Assembly (NCBI GenBank): GCA_009773415.1
Contig: WSNO01000022.1
Coordinates: 1-64,000, forward strand
Direction of reading: 5' to 3'
Source of the DNA: Nitrospirota bacterium
GTDB lineage: Bacteria; Nitrospirota; Thermodesulfovibrionia; Thermodesulfovibrionales; Dissulfurispiraceae
DNA: 64,000 nucleotides
This document shows, in pieces, positions 34,879-44,178 of this stretch. The notes beneath the pieces are model-generated. The model did not search any database. It was not told the origin of the DNA and worked only from the letters and a program-made list of their open reading frames with translations. Position numbers and translations under genes: made by a program. Within the stretch, counting starts at the first letter, position 1. Every line of letters begins with the position of its first letter.

Positions 34879-35060
34879 ACATGACAACAGGGATCAATGG
34901 TTCGGGATGCAAGGATGAACAATCAAGCCTTGAGGCTTTGTTCCTCATGCTGAATGCTCAATGTGTGGTGAGTTTCGGAAATGACGCGTCTGAAAGAAGT
35001 TCGCACTGTGCAGCATCGGAACTGGTGAGGAAGGTCTGCCATAGCATCGATCATCATTGA
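34875..35060 (+). CDS. possible small ORF coupled to the selenoprotein gene
   Basis: A 61-codon frame opens at an ATG overlapping the selenoprotein stop (ATGA) and runs to 35060, past the start of the NYN gene. The product (MNMTTGINGSGCKDEQSS, and so on) is like no family known to me and has no clear domain. The overlap arrangement is the only support. It may be chance. Confidence 0.2.
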   Translation: MNMTTGINGSGCKDEQSSLEALFLMLNAQCVVSFGNDASERSSHCAASELVRKVCHSIDHH

Positions 35061-35568
35061 CGGATATAACCTGATCGGCACCGGCCACCGAAATCTCGAA
35101 AAGGCACGCGAGCTTCTCTGCGAAAGGCTGTTTGCCTATCATCGCCTGGGAAGGTATGATATTACCCTCGTGTTCGACGGGCACAAGGGGGGGCTGGTCC
35201 TGGGCAGCAGGGAGAAGCGCGGCGGCATCATGGTCATTTATACGGGCAGGGGAGAATCTGCCGACGATGCAATAAAGCGCATCATCGCGCAGGAGCGGCG
35301 CGAATGGATTGTGATAAGCTCCGACCGGGCGATTGAGCAGTATGCATGGTCGCACGACGCCGTGCCGGTTTCGTCCGCCCGGTTTGAGGCAATTCTTGAA
35401 CGCGCATCGGCAGTGCCATTGAATCAGGAATCGGGCGAATCTGACGAAGAATCAGCAATGCCGGGGCAGGATGATGAATATGAAGACTATGATAGTGCCC
35501 GTTCAGGGAATCCGCACCGGCTTTCAAAAAAAGACCGGGCTCTGCAGCGGGCGCTGAGCAAATTGTGA
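35041..35568 (+). CDS. YacP-like NYN-domain ribonuclease with a non-standard start
   Basis: About 175 residues of the YacP/NYN (PIN-like) family, putative RNases. The N-terminal catalytic Asp lies in SIIIDGYNLIG, the second acidic site in ITLVFDGHKGG, and later motifs ADDAIKRII and VISSDRAIEQYA follow. The tail is long and acidic, then basic. The conserved IDGYN motif sits only five codons after position 35041, and no ATG, GTG or TTG lies between it and the in-frame stop at 35026. The likely start is ATA 35041, six bases after GAGGAAGG. A GTG at 35170 would remove the active-site strand. A one-base error (ATG read as ATA) is an alternative. Confidence 0.75.
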   Translation: MASIIIDGYNLIGTGHRNLEKARELLCERLFAYHRLGRYDITLVFDGHKGGLVLGSREKRGGIMVIYTGRGESADDAIKRIIAQERREWIVISSDRAIEQYAWSHDAVPVSSARFEAILERASAVPLNQESGESDEESAMPGQDDEYEDYDSARSGNPHRLSKKDRALQRALSKL

Positions 35569-35632
35569 GCCGCTGTAAAAAGATCTGCCAGTTTCCTTGC
35601 ATGCGCATGAAAATAAGGACGGGCGATAACCC

Positions 35633-36532
35633 GTGAATCCGACCGTTTCAAAGCATGTCCTGAGGCCTTCCGACAGCATCAACATCGGATTTGCCCTGTT
35701 CCTGTTCTGCCTGACGCTCTTCTTTCGCGAGCAGATTCCGGCGGCAAACACGCTTCTGCTCATCTACGCATCGCTCATCGTGTTTCAGATCATTCTTGTC
35801 AGGATAGGTCAATGGAGTAGGGCGCTCCAGATTATCCGTGACATCGTCTTTCCGGTCGTGGCAGTCATGGTGATGTTTGACAGCCTCGGGCTGGTTGTCC
35901 ACTACGTCAATCCGCAGGACATCGACCATCTGCTCATCCGGCTTGATTATCAGCTCTTCGGCTTCCACCCGACGGTTTCGCTTGAAGCTATCATGCATCC
36001 GCTGCTGTCGGATATCCTCCAGATCGCTTACACCACGTATTATTTTCTTCCCATTGCCATGGGGGTGTCGCTCTGGCGGCAGGGGAATCATGACGCGTTT
36101 CATTTTTTCGTCTTCATGATTCTGCTCTGTTTTTATCTGACGTATATAGGATACCTGTTGTTTCCGGCGCTGGGACCGCGCTATGCAATGGCGCATCTGC
36201 AGACGGCAGACCTTCCCGGCAGCATTGTCACCCATTCGATTCAGTCGGCGCTGAATTGGCTGGAGGGGGTAAAGCGTGACGCATTTCCGAGCGGGCACAC
36301 GGGCATTGCACTGACAGCGCTGCTTCTGGCATGGCGTTTCGACCAGCGGCTCTTCCGGATTTTTGCGGTGCCGGTGCTGCTGCTGGTTGCCGCGACGGTC
36401 TATTGCCGGTATCACTATGTGGTGGATGTATTCGGCGGAATCGCGCTGGTGGTTGTCACATGGGTTCTCGGAGGCGTATATTATACATTCTGGGCGCGGC
36501 GCAATGGATATTCCCTGCCGGAAAGCAAGTGA
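35633..36532 (+). CDS. PAP2-superfamily membrane phosphatase/phosphotransferase
   Basis: A 299-residue membrane protein with about six helices. It has the PAP2 signature KRDAFPSGHTGI (C2) and YCRYHYVVDVFGG (C3). The C1 lysine motif is in the looser form found in inositol-phosphotransferase-like (Aur1/Ipt1) members. It would hydrolyse or transfer a phosphate or phospholipid head group at the membrane, for example undecaprenyl pyrophosphate or a lipid phosphate. The start is GTG. Its 3' end overlaps the YggU gene by 29 bases, so it belongs to the operon that continues through yicC. Confidence 0.78.
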   Translation: MNPTVSKHVLRPSDSINIGFALFLFCLTLFFREQIPAANTLLLIYASLIVFQIILVRIGQWSRALQIIRDIVFPVVAVMVMFDSLGLVVHYVNPQDIDHLLIRLDYQLFGFHPTVSLEAIMHPLLSDILQIAYTTYYFLPIAMGVSLWRQGNHDAFHFFVFMILLCFYLTYIGYLLFPALGPRYAMAHLQTADLPGSIVTHSIQSALNWLEGVKRDAFPSGHTGIALTALLLAWRFDQRLFRIFAVPVLLLVAATVYCRYHYVVDVFGGIALVVVTWVLGGVYYTFWARRNGYSLPESK

Positions 36533-36767
36533 CGGCATCATTATCGAGGTGAAGGTGACTCCGCGGTCGTCAAAAAAGGGCGTTGCCGGTCTGACTGGCG
36601 GCTGTCTCGCGGTAAAGCTGACGGCTCCTCCTGTTGACGGTGAGGCCAATGCGCAGTTGAGAGAAGTCCTTGCGGATCATTTTGCGGTTTGCAGGAGTGA
36701 TGTCGAGATAATCAAGGGCGCATCATCGCGCCGCAAGACGGTAAAACTGAGAGGGGTGACAGTATGA
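36504..36767 (+). CDS. DUF167/YggU-family protein
   Basis: An 87-residue protein of the YggU (DUF167) family: the core VKVTPRSSKKGVAG, LAVKLTAPPVDGEAN and SRRKTVKL match it throughout. The biochemical role is unknown. The chosen ATG lies inside the PAP2 gene; it has no strong ribosome site, so coupling to upstream translation is likely. The stop overlaps the next start (ATGA). Confidence 0.82.
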   Translation: MDIPCRKASDGIIIEVKVTPRSSKKGVAGLTGGCLAVKLTAPPVDGEANAQLREVLADHFAVCRSDVEIIKGASSRRKTVKLRGVTV

Positions 36768-37615
36768 TTCAGAGCATGACCGGCTATGGTGCTACCGAAG
36801 AGGATGGCTATAAGGTCGAGATACGTTCGGTCAATCAGAAAGGACTCGATATCGGCGTGCGCATGCCGTCACTTCTCATGCAGCATGAGGTTGAAATTCG
36901 CAACCGCATTCGCGAGGCGTTTCAGCGGGGTAAAATTGATGTGATAATTTCTCTGACGGAGCAGCGGCAGCCGGGAGTGGCGGTAAACCGCGAGTTGGCA
37001 AAAAGCATGTATGAGGCGTTCGGAAGACTCCAGCAGGAACTTTCGCTGCCGGGGCAGATTGGCATCGAATTCTTTTCGGGCTATCGGGATTTGATAGTGC
37101 AGTCCGAGCCCTCGCGTGACTCTACGGCGCTCTTCACGGCGCTTGCCGAGGCCATTTATCGTCTCCGGACGATGCGGGAGACCGAAGGGGCCGCCATGGC
37201 TGCCGAACTATGCCGGATACTGGACGGATTTGAAGCCGATTACCTGTCGCTCTGTTCGATTGCTGACGGAGTTGTTGCACGGCTGCGCGAGAAGATGGCT
37301 GCAAAGGTTGCTGAACTGCTGGGGAACACCGAGCTGGATGAAACACGCCTGGCTCAGGAAGTGGCGCTCATTGCCCAGCGGAGCGATATCGCGGAGGAAA
37401 TTGCGCGGCTCAGAAGCCATGTCGATCAGGTTCGCAAAGCGCTGAGCGCGGGAGATAGCGCTGTGGGCCGTCGCCTCGACTTTCTGCTGCAGGAGATGCA
37501 CCGTGAAGTGAATACTATCGGGTCGAAGGCGGATGAGATAGGGATTATATCTCTCACGATTGAGATGAAAAACGCGGTCGGCAGATTGCGCGAGCAGTCG
37601 CTGAACATACAATAA
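36764..37615 (+). CDS. yicC: YicC-family endoribonuclease
   Basis: A 283-residue protein with both YicC domains: the N-terminal MIQSMTGYGATEEDGYKVEIRS with SVNQKGLDIGVRMP, and the C-terminal DUF1732 ending RRLDFLLQEMHREVNTIGSK. YicC/YloC proteins are endoribonucleases involved in RNA turnover under stress. It precedes gmk and rpoZ, a common gene order in several bacterial phyla. Confidence 0.93.
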   Translation: MIQSMTGYGATEEDGYKVEIRSVNQKGLDIGVRMPSLLMQHEVEIRNRIREAFQRGKIDVIISLTEQRQPGVAVNRELAKSMYEAFGRLQQELSLPGQIGIEFFSGYRDLIVQSEPSRDSTALFTALAEAIYRLRTMRETEGAAMAAELCRILDGFEADYLSLCSIADGVVARLREKMAAKVAELLGNTELDETRLAQEVALIAQRSDIAEEIARLRSHVDQVRKALSAGDSAVGRRLDFLLQEMHREVNTIGSKADEIGIISLTIEMKNAVGRLREQSLNIQ

Positions 37616-37699
37616 ACGGCACAGGGGTCGGGACTCGGGAAAGACAGCGGATTGCAGCACAACACGACGCAGGCTAAAGGCTGAAACACGGGGGCAGTG

Positions 37700-38323
37700 A
37701 TGCGGAAACGGACAGGGAATCTTATCGTAATTTCGGCGCCGTCGGGTGCGGGCAAGACAACACTCTGCCAGAAACTGCTTCAGATCATGACTGATGTGAA
37801 GATGTCAGTTTCCTATACCACGCGCGGAGCCCGGCAGGAAGAGGCGGATGGTGTCCATTACTCATTTATATCGGCGGAACAGTTTCGCGAGATGATCGGG
37901 GAGGGAACGTTTGTTGAGTGGGCCGAGGTGCACGGCAACTATTACGGGACGTCGAAGCTCAGGATTCAGGAAATTCTCAGCTCCGGAGCGGATGTCATCC
38001 TTGATATCGATGTGCAGGGAGCTCGGCAGATACGGCAGCACTTTCCGGACAGTGTCCACGTTTTTATCCTGCCGCCGTCCATGGATGTTCTGAAGCGCCG
38101 GCTGGAAGGCCGCATGAGCGATGCGCCGGACGTCATCGTTCGGCGGCTGCTGAAAGCCCGGGACGAGATTCGGGGGTACCGGGATTATAATTATGTTATA
38201 ATAAACGACATTGTGGACGAGGCTCTTCAGGAGCTGCTGTCCGTAGTGCGTGCCGAACGGGCCCGGGTCGAGCGGTTTGACCATGCCTGGGCGGCCGCGA
38301 GTTTTTTGAAGGAGGAGCAGTAA
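37700..38323 (+). CDS. gmk: guanylate kinase
   Basis: A 207-residue guanylate kinase (GMP + ATP to GDP + ADP). The P-loop is SAPSGAGKTTL near residue 14. The GMP-binding region has SVSYTTRGARQEE and DGVHYSFIS, and LDIDVQGARQI follows. A GTG three bases upstream (37697) could also start it; ATG 37700 is better placed behind the GGGGG ribosome site. Its stop codon is directly followed by the rpoZ ATG. Confidence 0.95.
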   Translation: MRKRTGNLIVISAPSGAGKTTLCQKLLQIMTDVKMSVSYTTRGARQEEADGVHYSFISAEQFREMIGEGTFVEWAEVHGNYYGTSKLRIQEILSSGADVILDIDVQGARQIRQHFPDSVHVFILPPSMDVLKRRLEGRMSDAPDVIVRRLLKARDEIRGYRDYNYVIINDIVDEALQELLSVVRAERARVERFDHAWAAASFLKEEQ

Positions 38324-38731
38324 ATGGATATTATTACCTTGCCGGTGGAATATGACAAAAAAAAGATAGAGAGCAAGTACCGCCTTGCGGTTGCCGGTGC
38401 GCAGCGGGCCCGGGAGCTGGCAGTCGGCGCGGATCCGAAGGTTCCGAAGAAGGCGAAGAAAGTGACAACGACGGCTCTCATTGAGACCCTGAAGGGCGAT
38501 ATCAAATTCATGATTGGCGATGAAGCCGCTGCTGCGCTCGAGAAGGCGGGGCGCATCGACTTCAAGAAGCTGATCGAGGAGAAGCGCAAGAGCAGTATCG
38601 CGAATCTCTCGGAGCTTGAAAAAGACCTGAAAGTATATCTTCATGAGCGCGAAGGCGCGTCTGAACGTGCGCTTGAAGAGCTCTTCAACGACACTGATGC
38701 TGACGAGGGCGATGAGTCTATATCTATATAA
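38324..38731 (+). CDS. rpoZ: RNA polymerase omega subunit, extended form
   Basis: A 135-residue omega subunit. The N-terminal core (KIESKYRLAVAGAQRARELAVGA, then VTTTALIETLKG) is the conserved part that braces the beta-prime subunit. A C-terminal extension of about 65 charged residues (including LSELEKDLKVYLHERE and an acidic end) goes beyond the 70-90 residues usual in proteobacteria. I associate this long form with Nitrospirota-like lineages. It follows gmk without a gap, behind AAGGAGGAG. Confidence 0.88.
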   Translation: MDIITLPVEYDKKKIESKYRLAVAGAQRARELAVGADPKVPKKAKKVTTTALIETLKGDIKFMIGDEAAAALEKAGRIDFKKLIEEKRKSSIANLSELEKDLKVYLHEREGASERALEELFNDTDADEGDESISI

Positions 38732-38787
38732 ACTCATCGTTCCTATTGCAGTGAAACACATTCCGACACCCCTCTCCCGATGACCGC

Positions 38788-39975
38788 ATGCTGAAGGGCA
38801 AGACCATTCTGGTTGGGATTACCGGCAGTGTCGCCGCTTACAAGGCGGTAGACCTGATCCGTCGTCTGCGCGATGCGGGTGCGACGGTAAAGGCAATCAT
38901 GACTGATAAGTCCAAAAACTTTATCACACCGCTCTCCGTATCTCTTGCATGCGGAGCCCCGGTGGCTGCCGACATGTTCGAAGAACCGTTCTCGCATATC
39001 GACGGCCCCGCACAGGCTGATGTTTTCGTGGTGGCGCCTGCGACGGCAAACAGCATCGGCAAGTTTGCGGGCGGCATTGCAGACGATCTGCTCAGCACAT
39101 CATTTCTGGTATTCCGGGGCGGGTTCGTTCTTGCGCCTGCAATGAACTGGCGCATGTACGAACATCCGGTTGTCAAAAAGAACCTTGCATCGCTTCTCTC
39201 GCAGGGAGCAGTGCTGGTGGAACCTCAGCGCGGAACGCTTGCATGCGGCGAAGAGGGCGTCGGCAAGATGGCGGGTGTGGACGCCATTATCGAAGCAATT
39301 ATTGCTGTGGTGACACCCAAAGACCTTTCCGGCGAGCATATCCTGATTACTGCCGGACCGACGCGTGAGCCGATAGATCCGGTCAGGTTCTTCTCAAACA
39401 GGTCTTCCGGAAAGATGGGCTATGCTTTTGCACGGGTTGCCCGGCGCCGGGGCGCTGTCGTCACCCTTGTCTCCGGACCCACAGCAATTTCCGCTCCGGA
39501 GGGTGTTGACGTTGTCCGGGTCGAAACCGCGTCAGAAATGTATTCGGCGGTTATGGGGCGGATTGACACCGCAAGCATTGCTGTCATGACTGCCGCCGTG
39601 TCTGACTTTTGCGTCGCTGAGCAACGGAGCGAAAAGGCGGACAAGGCGGATATCGCTCTGCTGAAGCTGGATAGAACGCCCGATATTCTTGCAGCCGTGG
39701 GCGCGCTTTCCCGGCGTCCGTTTACGGTGGGGTTTGCGGCGGAAACCGGCGCGCGTATTGAACGCGCCGAGCGGAAGCTCATCTCCAAGGGTGCCGACAT
39801 GATAGTCTTCAACGACGTACTCGCGGAGGGGGCAGGATTCGAGACCGACACCAATGTCGTCACGATCATCACCCGCAACGCGGACGCTACCTGCCAGAAA
39901 GAGTACCTGCCGCTGAGCCACAAAGAGGCGGTCGCCTCTGCTATCATCGATTCCATCATTGCCCGCAGGGCATGA
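38788..39975 (+). CDS. coaBC: bifunctional phosphopantothenoylcysteine decarboxylase/synthetase
   Basis: A 395-residue CoaBC of coenzyme A biosynthesis. The CoaC flavoprotein half (residues 1-185) starts LVGITGSVAAYKA and has the catalytic-lid AMNWRMYEHP and the VEPQRGTLACGEEGVGKM cysteine motif. The CoaB half follows with ITAGPTREPIDPVRFFSN, AAVSDF and FAAET. Length and domain order are complete. It overlaps the next gene by four bases. Confidence 0.95.
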   Translation: MLKGKTILVGITGSVAAYKAVDLIRRLRDAGATVKAIMTDKSKNFITPLSVSLACGAPVAADMFEEPFSHIDGPAQADVFVVAPATANSIGKFAGGIADDLLSTSFLVFRGGFVLAPAMNWRMYEHPVVKKNLASLLSQGAVLVEPQRGTLACGEEGVGKMAGVDAIIEAIIAVVTPKDLSGEHILITAGPTREPIDPVRFFSNRSSGKMGYAFARVARRRGAVVTLVSGPTAISAPEGVDVVRVETASEMYSAVMGRIDTASIAVMTAAVSDFCVAEQRSEKADKADIALLKLDRTPDILAAVGALSRRPFTVGFAAETGARIERAERKLISKGADMIVFNDVLAEGAGFETDTNVVTIITRNADATCQKEYLPLSHKEAVASAIIDSIIARRA

Positions 39976-41060
39976 CCCCGGAGCAGCCCATATCATCGGA
40001 CCGCATCGGGCGCGTCCGGAAAATCCTCAATGCAAAAGGGTTCGATGCCCTGCTGATTACAAATATGAAAAATGTCCGCTATCTGAGCGGATTTACCGGG
40101 TCATCCGGCTTTCTTCTTGTCCTGCCGAAGCAGATCATTTTTGCGACCGATTTCCGCTATCAGGAGCAGGCTGCGCGGGAGGTCCGCGCTGCAGAAATAA
40201 TTATCGAGCGGGGGAAGCGGATAATCCTGATCCGTTCTTTGATCAAAAAACTTGGCATACAGAAGCTCGGGTTTGAATTTTCAGCGAGCTACGCGATGTT
40301 TGACCAGCTTCAGTCTTGCGGGGCAGTGCCGACACCGCTGAAAGATGCCGTCGAAAAATTGCGGGCTGTCAAGGATGCCGATGAGATTGCAATAATTCAG
40401 CGCGCTGTTCTCCGGGCGGAGGCTGCGTACCGGACTGTACGCAGCCGGATTCGCGCGGGGGTTCGTGAGGTCGAGATTGCACGGCGGCTCGACGAAGCGC
40501 TCAGAAAGCAGGGATGCAGGCATGCTGCGTTTGAAATCATTGTTGCCGCGGGTCCGAATTCGTCTATGCCGCACGCCCGGCCCACGGAGCGGAAAATAGC
40601 AGCCGGAGACCTTGTTATTGTCGACTGGGGAGGCGAGGCGGACGGGTATTATTCCGACATGACCAGGACGGTGCTGGTTCCGGGTGAAATACATCCCAAA
40701 AAACGCGAAATATACAGCATAGTCAACCATGCCCGCGAAAAAGCGATTAAAGCGGTGGAGATCGGAAAGAAGACACAGGATATTGACGCGGTTGCCAGAA
40801 CTCACATCAGAAATGCCGGGTATGGTGATCACTTCGGCCACAGCCTCGGCCATGGAATCGGGCTTGATGTTCACGAATATCCTTATGTATCATGGACAAG
40901 GGGGCAACGGGTGCGTGACGGCATGCTCTTTACCATTGAACCGGGCATTTACCTTCCCGGCCTCGGAGGCGTCCGCATTGAAGATGTTCTTCTGGTGAGA
41001 GACGGGTCTGTCTCGATCCTTACGAATCTCGGCAGGGAAGCAGAAGGAGGAGTTGAGTGA
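39972..41060 (+). CDS. M24-family Xaa-Pro peptidase
   Basis: A 362-residue aminopeptidase P/prolidase-like enzyme. The N-terminal creatinase-like domain has MKNVRYLSGFTGSSGF. The C-terminal pita-bread fold has the metal ligands in VIVDWGGEADGYYSDMTRT (two Asp), GHSLGHGIGLDVHE (His), TIEPGIYLPG (Glu) and VRIEDV (Glu). It releases N-terminal residues preceding proline. It starts within the coaBC stop (ATGA) and its own stop overlaps the efp start; M24 peptidase next to efp is a recurrent arrangement. Confidence 0.92.
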   Translation: MTPEQPISSDRIGRVRKILNAKGFDALLITNMKNVRYLSGFTGSSGFLLVLPKQIIFATDFRYQEQAAREVRAAEIIIERGKRIILIRSLIKKLGIQKLGFEFSASYAMFDQLQSCGAVPTPLKDAVEKLRAVKDADEIAIIQRAVLRAEAAYRTVRSRIRAGVREVEIARRLDEALRKQGCRHAAFEIIVAAGPNSSMPHARPTERKIAAGDLVIVDWGGEADGYYSDMTRTVLVPGEIHPKKREIYSIVNHAREKAIKAVEIGKKTQDIDAVARTHIRNAGYGDHFGHSLGHGIGLDVHEYPYVSWTRGQRVRDGMLFTIEPGIYLPGLGGVRIEDVLLVRDGSVSILTNLGREAEGGVE

Positions 41061-41617
41061 TTTCAACAGCTGATTTCAGAAAAGGCGCAAAGATCGAGTA
41101 CAAGGGGGAGCCCTTCGAAATCGTCGATTTCCAGCACTCCAAGGTCGGCCGCGGGGGGGCGGTTGTCCGCACCAGGATGAAGAGCATGCGGACAGGTGCG
41201 GTGCTGGAAGATACGTTCCGCTCCGGCGACAAGTTTGATCAGCCGGCTCTTGAACAGCGCCAGATGCAGTATCTCTATGAGCAGGACGGCCTCAGCTACT
41301 TCATGGACATGGAGTCATTTGAACAGATTCCGCTGACCCCTGAGCAGATTGGCGCGGCAAAAAAATACATCAAGGACAACATGGTGGTGTCGATGCTTAC
41401 TTACCGTGGAGAGCCGATGACCATTGAAGCCCCGATGTTTGTCGAGCTTGCGGTTGCCGAAACCGAACCATCGTTCCGCGGCGATACTGCTTCGGGTTCG
41501 ACCAAGCCGGCAAAAATGGAAACCGGCCTCGCCATCAGGGTGCCGTTTCATATCCAGATCGGTGACGTTCTGAAGATCGACACCAGAACAGACGACTACA
41601 TCGAAAAGGTGAAGTAG
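41057..41617 (+). CDS. efp: translation elongation factor P
   Basis: A 186-residue EF-P with all three beta-barrel domains. The loop that carries the modifiable residue reads [15 protein letters not shown], so position 34 is Arg in place of the common Lys (KPGKG). This suggests the arginine-type EF-P that is rhamnosylated by EarP; no earP gene is in the window. EF-P relieves ribosome stalling at polyproline. It starts at GTG (GTGA overlap) after GGAGG. Confidence 0.93.
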   Translation: MISTADFRKGAKIEYKGEPFEIVDFQHSKVGRGGAVVRTRMKSMRTGAVLEDTFRSGDKFDQPALEQRQMQYLYEQDGLSYFMDMESFEQIPLTPEQIGAAKKYIKDNMVVSMLTYRGEPMTIEAPMFVELAVAETEPSFRGDTASGSTKPAKMETGLAIRVPFHIQIGDVLKIDTRTDDYIEKVK

Positions 41618-41678
41618 CGCTGTTTTCGAAGACGCCCGTGCTCCGGGCGTCCGGCATGATAATTACAGGGAGGAACAG

Positions 41679-42122
41679 ATGGAACTTGACGAGATAAAAG
41701 AACTCATGGGGCTTCTGAAGGAGACCGACATCACAGAGGTTCAGATAGAAAAAGAGGGGATCAAGCTCAAGATTAAACGTGAAAGGCGTTTCGGTCATGT
41801 CGAGATGCCGCATAGTGTTGTCACGGCGACGAAAGCGGAAGCCGCGCAGCCGGCAGTTGAGGATAAAGCCCCGGCGCTTCATTACACCACCGTCACCGCC
41901 CCTATCGTCGGCACGTTCTATTTGTCACCCGCACCGGACGCATCGCCGTTTGTCGAAGTGGGCAGCCGCGTGAAGAAGGGACAGATTCTCTGCATTATCG
42001 AGGCGATGAAGCTCATGAACGAGATCGAGAGCGATGTGGACGGTATCGTTGCAAAGATTCTTGTTGAGAGCAGCAATCCTGTTCAATACGGGCAGCCGAT
42101 ATTCCTGGTGGAGCCGGTATAG
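41679..42122 (+). CDS. accB: biotin carboxyl carrier protein of acetyl-CoA carboxylase
   Basis: A 147-residue BCCP. An N-terminal alpha-helical segment ([27 protein letters not shown]) comes first, then a short linker and the biotinyl domain with the biotinylation motif [12 protein letters not shown] near residue 110. It carries the carboxylated biotin between AccC and AccAD in fatty acid synthesis. GGGAGG precedes ATG. The accC gene starts five bases after its stop. Confidence 0.95.
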   Translation: MELDEIKELMGLLKETDITEVQIEKEGIKLKIKRERRFGHVEMPHSVVTATKAEAAQPAVEDKAPALHYTTVTAPIVGTFYLSPAPDASPFVEVGSRVKKGQILCIIEAMKLMNEIESDVDGIVAKILVESSNPVQYGQPIFLVEPV

Positions 42123-42126
42123 CACT

Positions 42127-43515
42127 ATGGAACTCTTCAAAAAAATACTGATTGCGAACCGCGGCGAGATTGCGGTTCGTGTTATCCGGGCATGTCATGA
42201 ACTCGGCATTAAGGCTGCTGTCGTCTATTCCGACGTCGAAAAAGATGCTCTGCATGTGAAACTGGCTGATGAGGCTATCTGCATAGGACCCTCTTCTGCC
42301 GCGCTGAGCTATCTGAATATTCCGGCGATTATCAGCGCTGCGGATATTGCAGACGCAGAGGCGATTCATCCCGGCTACGGCTTTTTATCCGAAAACACTC
42401 ACTTTGCAGAGGCATGCGCTACATCGGGCATCACCTTTATTGGACCTTCTGCCGAGGCGATCAGGGTCGGCGGAGACAAAGCAAAGGCACGCCAGTTGAT
42501 GAAACGCAAGGGTATTCCCGTCATTCCCGGAAGCGACGGTCCGGTGAGCACTGAGGAGACAGCGGTAAAGATCGCAAAAAAAATCGGCTTTCCAGTCATT
42601 ATCAAGGCATCTGCAGGCGGGGGCGGCAGAGGAATGCGGATTGTCCGCGAGGAACAGGAGCTTTCGCAGGCCTTCATGATGGCGCAGCGCGAGGCGCTGG
42701 CCGCATTCGGCAACGGAGAGCTCTACGTTGAAAAATACCTCCCTTCAATCCGGCATGTGGAAGTTCAGATTCTTGCGGACGCAAAGGGCGATATCATTCA
42801 TCTTGGCGAGCGCGACTGCACGGTGCAACGCCGGCACCAGAAGCTTGTAGAGGAGTCGCCGTCGCCGATTGCGACCGAGAAGTTCCGCAAGCGGATCGGC
42901 GAATGCGCAATAAAGGCTGCCAAGGCGCTGAAATACCGGAATGCAGGCACCATAGAGTTTATTGTCGATGACGAACAGAACATCTATTTCATGGAAGTGA
43001 ATACCCGCATTCAGGTCGAGCATACGGTTACCGAAGAGGTATACGGGGTTGATTTGATCAAAGAGCAGATTCGTATTGCTGCGGGACTGCCGCTTTCACT
43101 CCGGCAGAGTCAGGTGAGACCAAGCGGCCACGCCATCGAAGTGCGTATCAATGCCGAGGATCCTGAACGCTTTGTCCCGTGTCCGGGCAGGATTGTGGTC
43201 TTTAACCAGCCGGGAGGGCCGGGAGTCCGCGTTGATACGTGCGCCTATGCCGGATGGACGGTACCGCCTTTTTACGACTCCATGATTGCGAAGCTGATCG
43301 TTCATGCGAAGACTCGAGATGAAGCAATCGCGCGGATGAAACGTGCTCTGGATGAGTTTTCGATTGAGGGCATTAAAACGACGATTCCTTTTTTCGTGAA
43401 GATATTTAATCATCCTGATTTTATGAAGGGCATTTTCAATACGGCTTTTGTTGAGCGAGTGCTGAACCCGGAAAAAAGTGCGGGTGTGCAAAACGGGAAG
43501 CAGGGCGGGAAGTAA
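42127..43515 (+). CDS. accC: biotin carboxylase subunit of acetyl-CoA carboxylase
   Basis: A 462-residue biotin carboxylase with MELFKKILIANRGEIAVRVIR at the N-terminus, the glycine-rich ATP lid KASAGGGGRGMRIV, the catalytic ERDCTVQRRHQKLVEE, and the FMEVNTRIQVEHTVTEE metal-binding stretch. ATG 42127 matches family N-termini; a longer in-frame start inside accB is discarded. It forms acetyl-CoA carboxylase with AccB; accA and accD are not in the window. Confidence 0.95.
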   Translation: MELFKKILIANRGEIAVRVIRACHELGIKAAVVYSDVEKDALHVKLADEAICIGPSSAALSYLNIPAIISAADIADAEAIHPGYGFLSENTHFAEACATSGITFIGPSAEAIRVGGDKAKARQLMKRKGIPVIPGSDGPVSTEETAVKIAKKIGFPVIIKASAGGGGRGMRIVREEQELSQAFMMAQREALAAFGNGELYVEKYLPSIRHVEVQILADAKGDIIHLGERDCTVQRRHQKLVEESPSPIATEKFRKRIGECAIKAAKALKYRNAGTIEFIVDDEQNIYFMEVNTRIQVEHTVTEEVYGVDLIKEQIRIAAGLPLSLRQSQVRPSGHAIEVRINAEDPERFVPCPGRIVVFNQPGGPGVRVDTCAYAGWTVPPFYDSMIAKLIVHAKTRDEAIARMKRALDEFSIEGIKTTIPFFVKIFNHPDFMKGIFNTAFVERVLNPEKSAGVQNGKQGGK

Positions 43516-43525
43516 AGCGGCGCTG

Positions 43526-44155
43526 ATGCAGGCAGATCGTCAGGTCTTTCCACTCTGTTTTTTAACTGATTTTGCCGGCGGTAAGGAGCAGCTTCTGCAG
43601 TTCCTCACAGCCGGCGTTTTATGGGTTCAGTATCGTGACAAGGGGAGTTCGCGCCGCACTCTTTATCGCAATGCTCTGCACATCAGAGCGCTTACGCGGG
43701 AATGCGGGGCTTTTTTTGTGGTGAACGATCATGCAGATATCGCGGTCGCCGTGGATGCGGACGGACTGCATCTTGGCCAGGATGATCTGCCGATTGTCGC
43801 AGCGCGTCGGATTGCAGGCGACAAGGTGATAGGCATTTCTACGCATAGCCGCGAAGAAGCTCTTGCGGCTGCAGCAGGCGGAGCGGACTATATAGGATTC
43901 GGGCCGGTCTTTCCTACGAAAACAAAGGATGCTGGTCCGCCGAAGGGACCGGATGCCCTCGCTGAAATCAGGACGCTGGTGCCGATTCCGATTATTGCCA
44001 TTGGCGGGATTACCTCCGAGACATGCGGCAGCGTATTGGATGCCGGGGCTTCAGGAGTTGCGGTAGCCGCAGCGCTTCATGAGGGGCCGGTTCCCCATGC
44101 GGTCAATCGGTTTCTTGCGGCCCTGCGCGGAGTTCGGCCGCTGATCTTTGCATAA
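43526..44155 (+). CDS. thiE: thiamine-phosphate synthase
   Basis: A 209-residue TIM-barrel thiamine phosphate synthase that joins HMP-pyrophosphate to thiazole phosphate. Family motifs are VQYRDKGSSRRTLY, FFVVNDHADIAVAVDADGLHLGQ, GISTHSREEA, DYIGFGPVFPTKTK, and IAIGGITSETC. ATG 43526 lies 11 bases past the accC stop. Some proteins with this fold are TenI-like; the intact VNDH and GFGPVFPT motifs favour ThiE. Confidence 0.88.
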   Translation: MQADRQVFPLCFLTDFAGGKEQLLQFLTAGVLWVQYRDKGSSRRTLYRNALHIRALTRECGAFFVVNDHADIAVAVDADGLHLGQDDLPIVAARRIAGDKVIGISTHSREEALAAAAGGADYIGFGPVFPTKTKDAGPPKGPDALAEIRTLVPIPIIAIGGITSETCGSVLDAGASGVAVAAALHEGPVPHAVNRFLAALRGVRPLIFA

Positions 44156-44178
44156 GCGCCGTTTTTATTGATTTTTCA

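Noticed and set aside
41631-41651. hairpin between efp and accB as a terminator
   Set aside because: The 7-bp stem GACGCCC/GGGCGTC has no U-tract and accB has no obvious promoter of its own. Read-through is likely.
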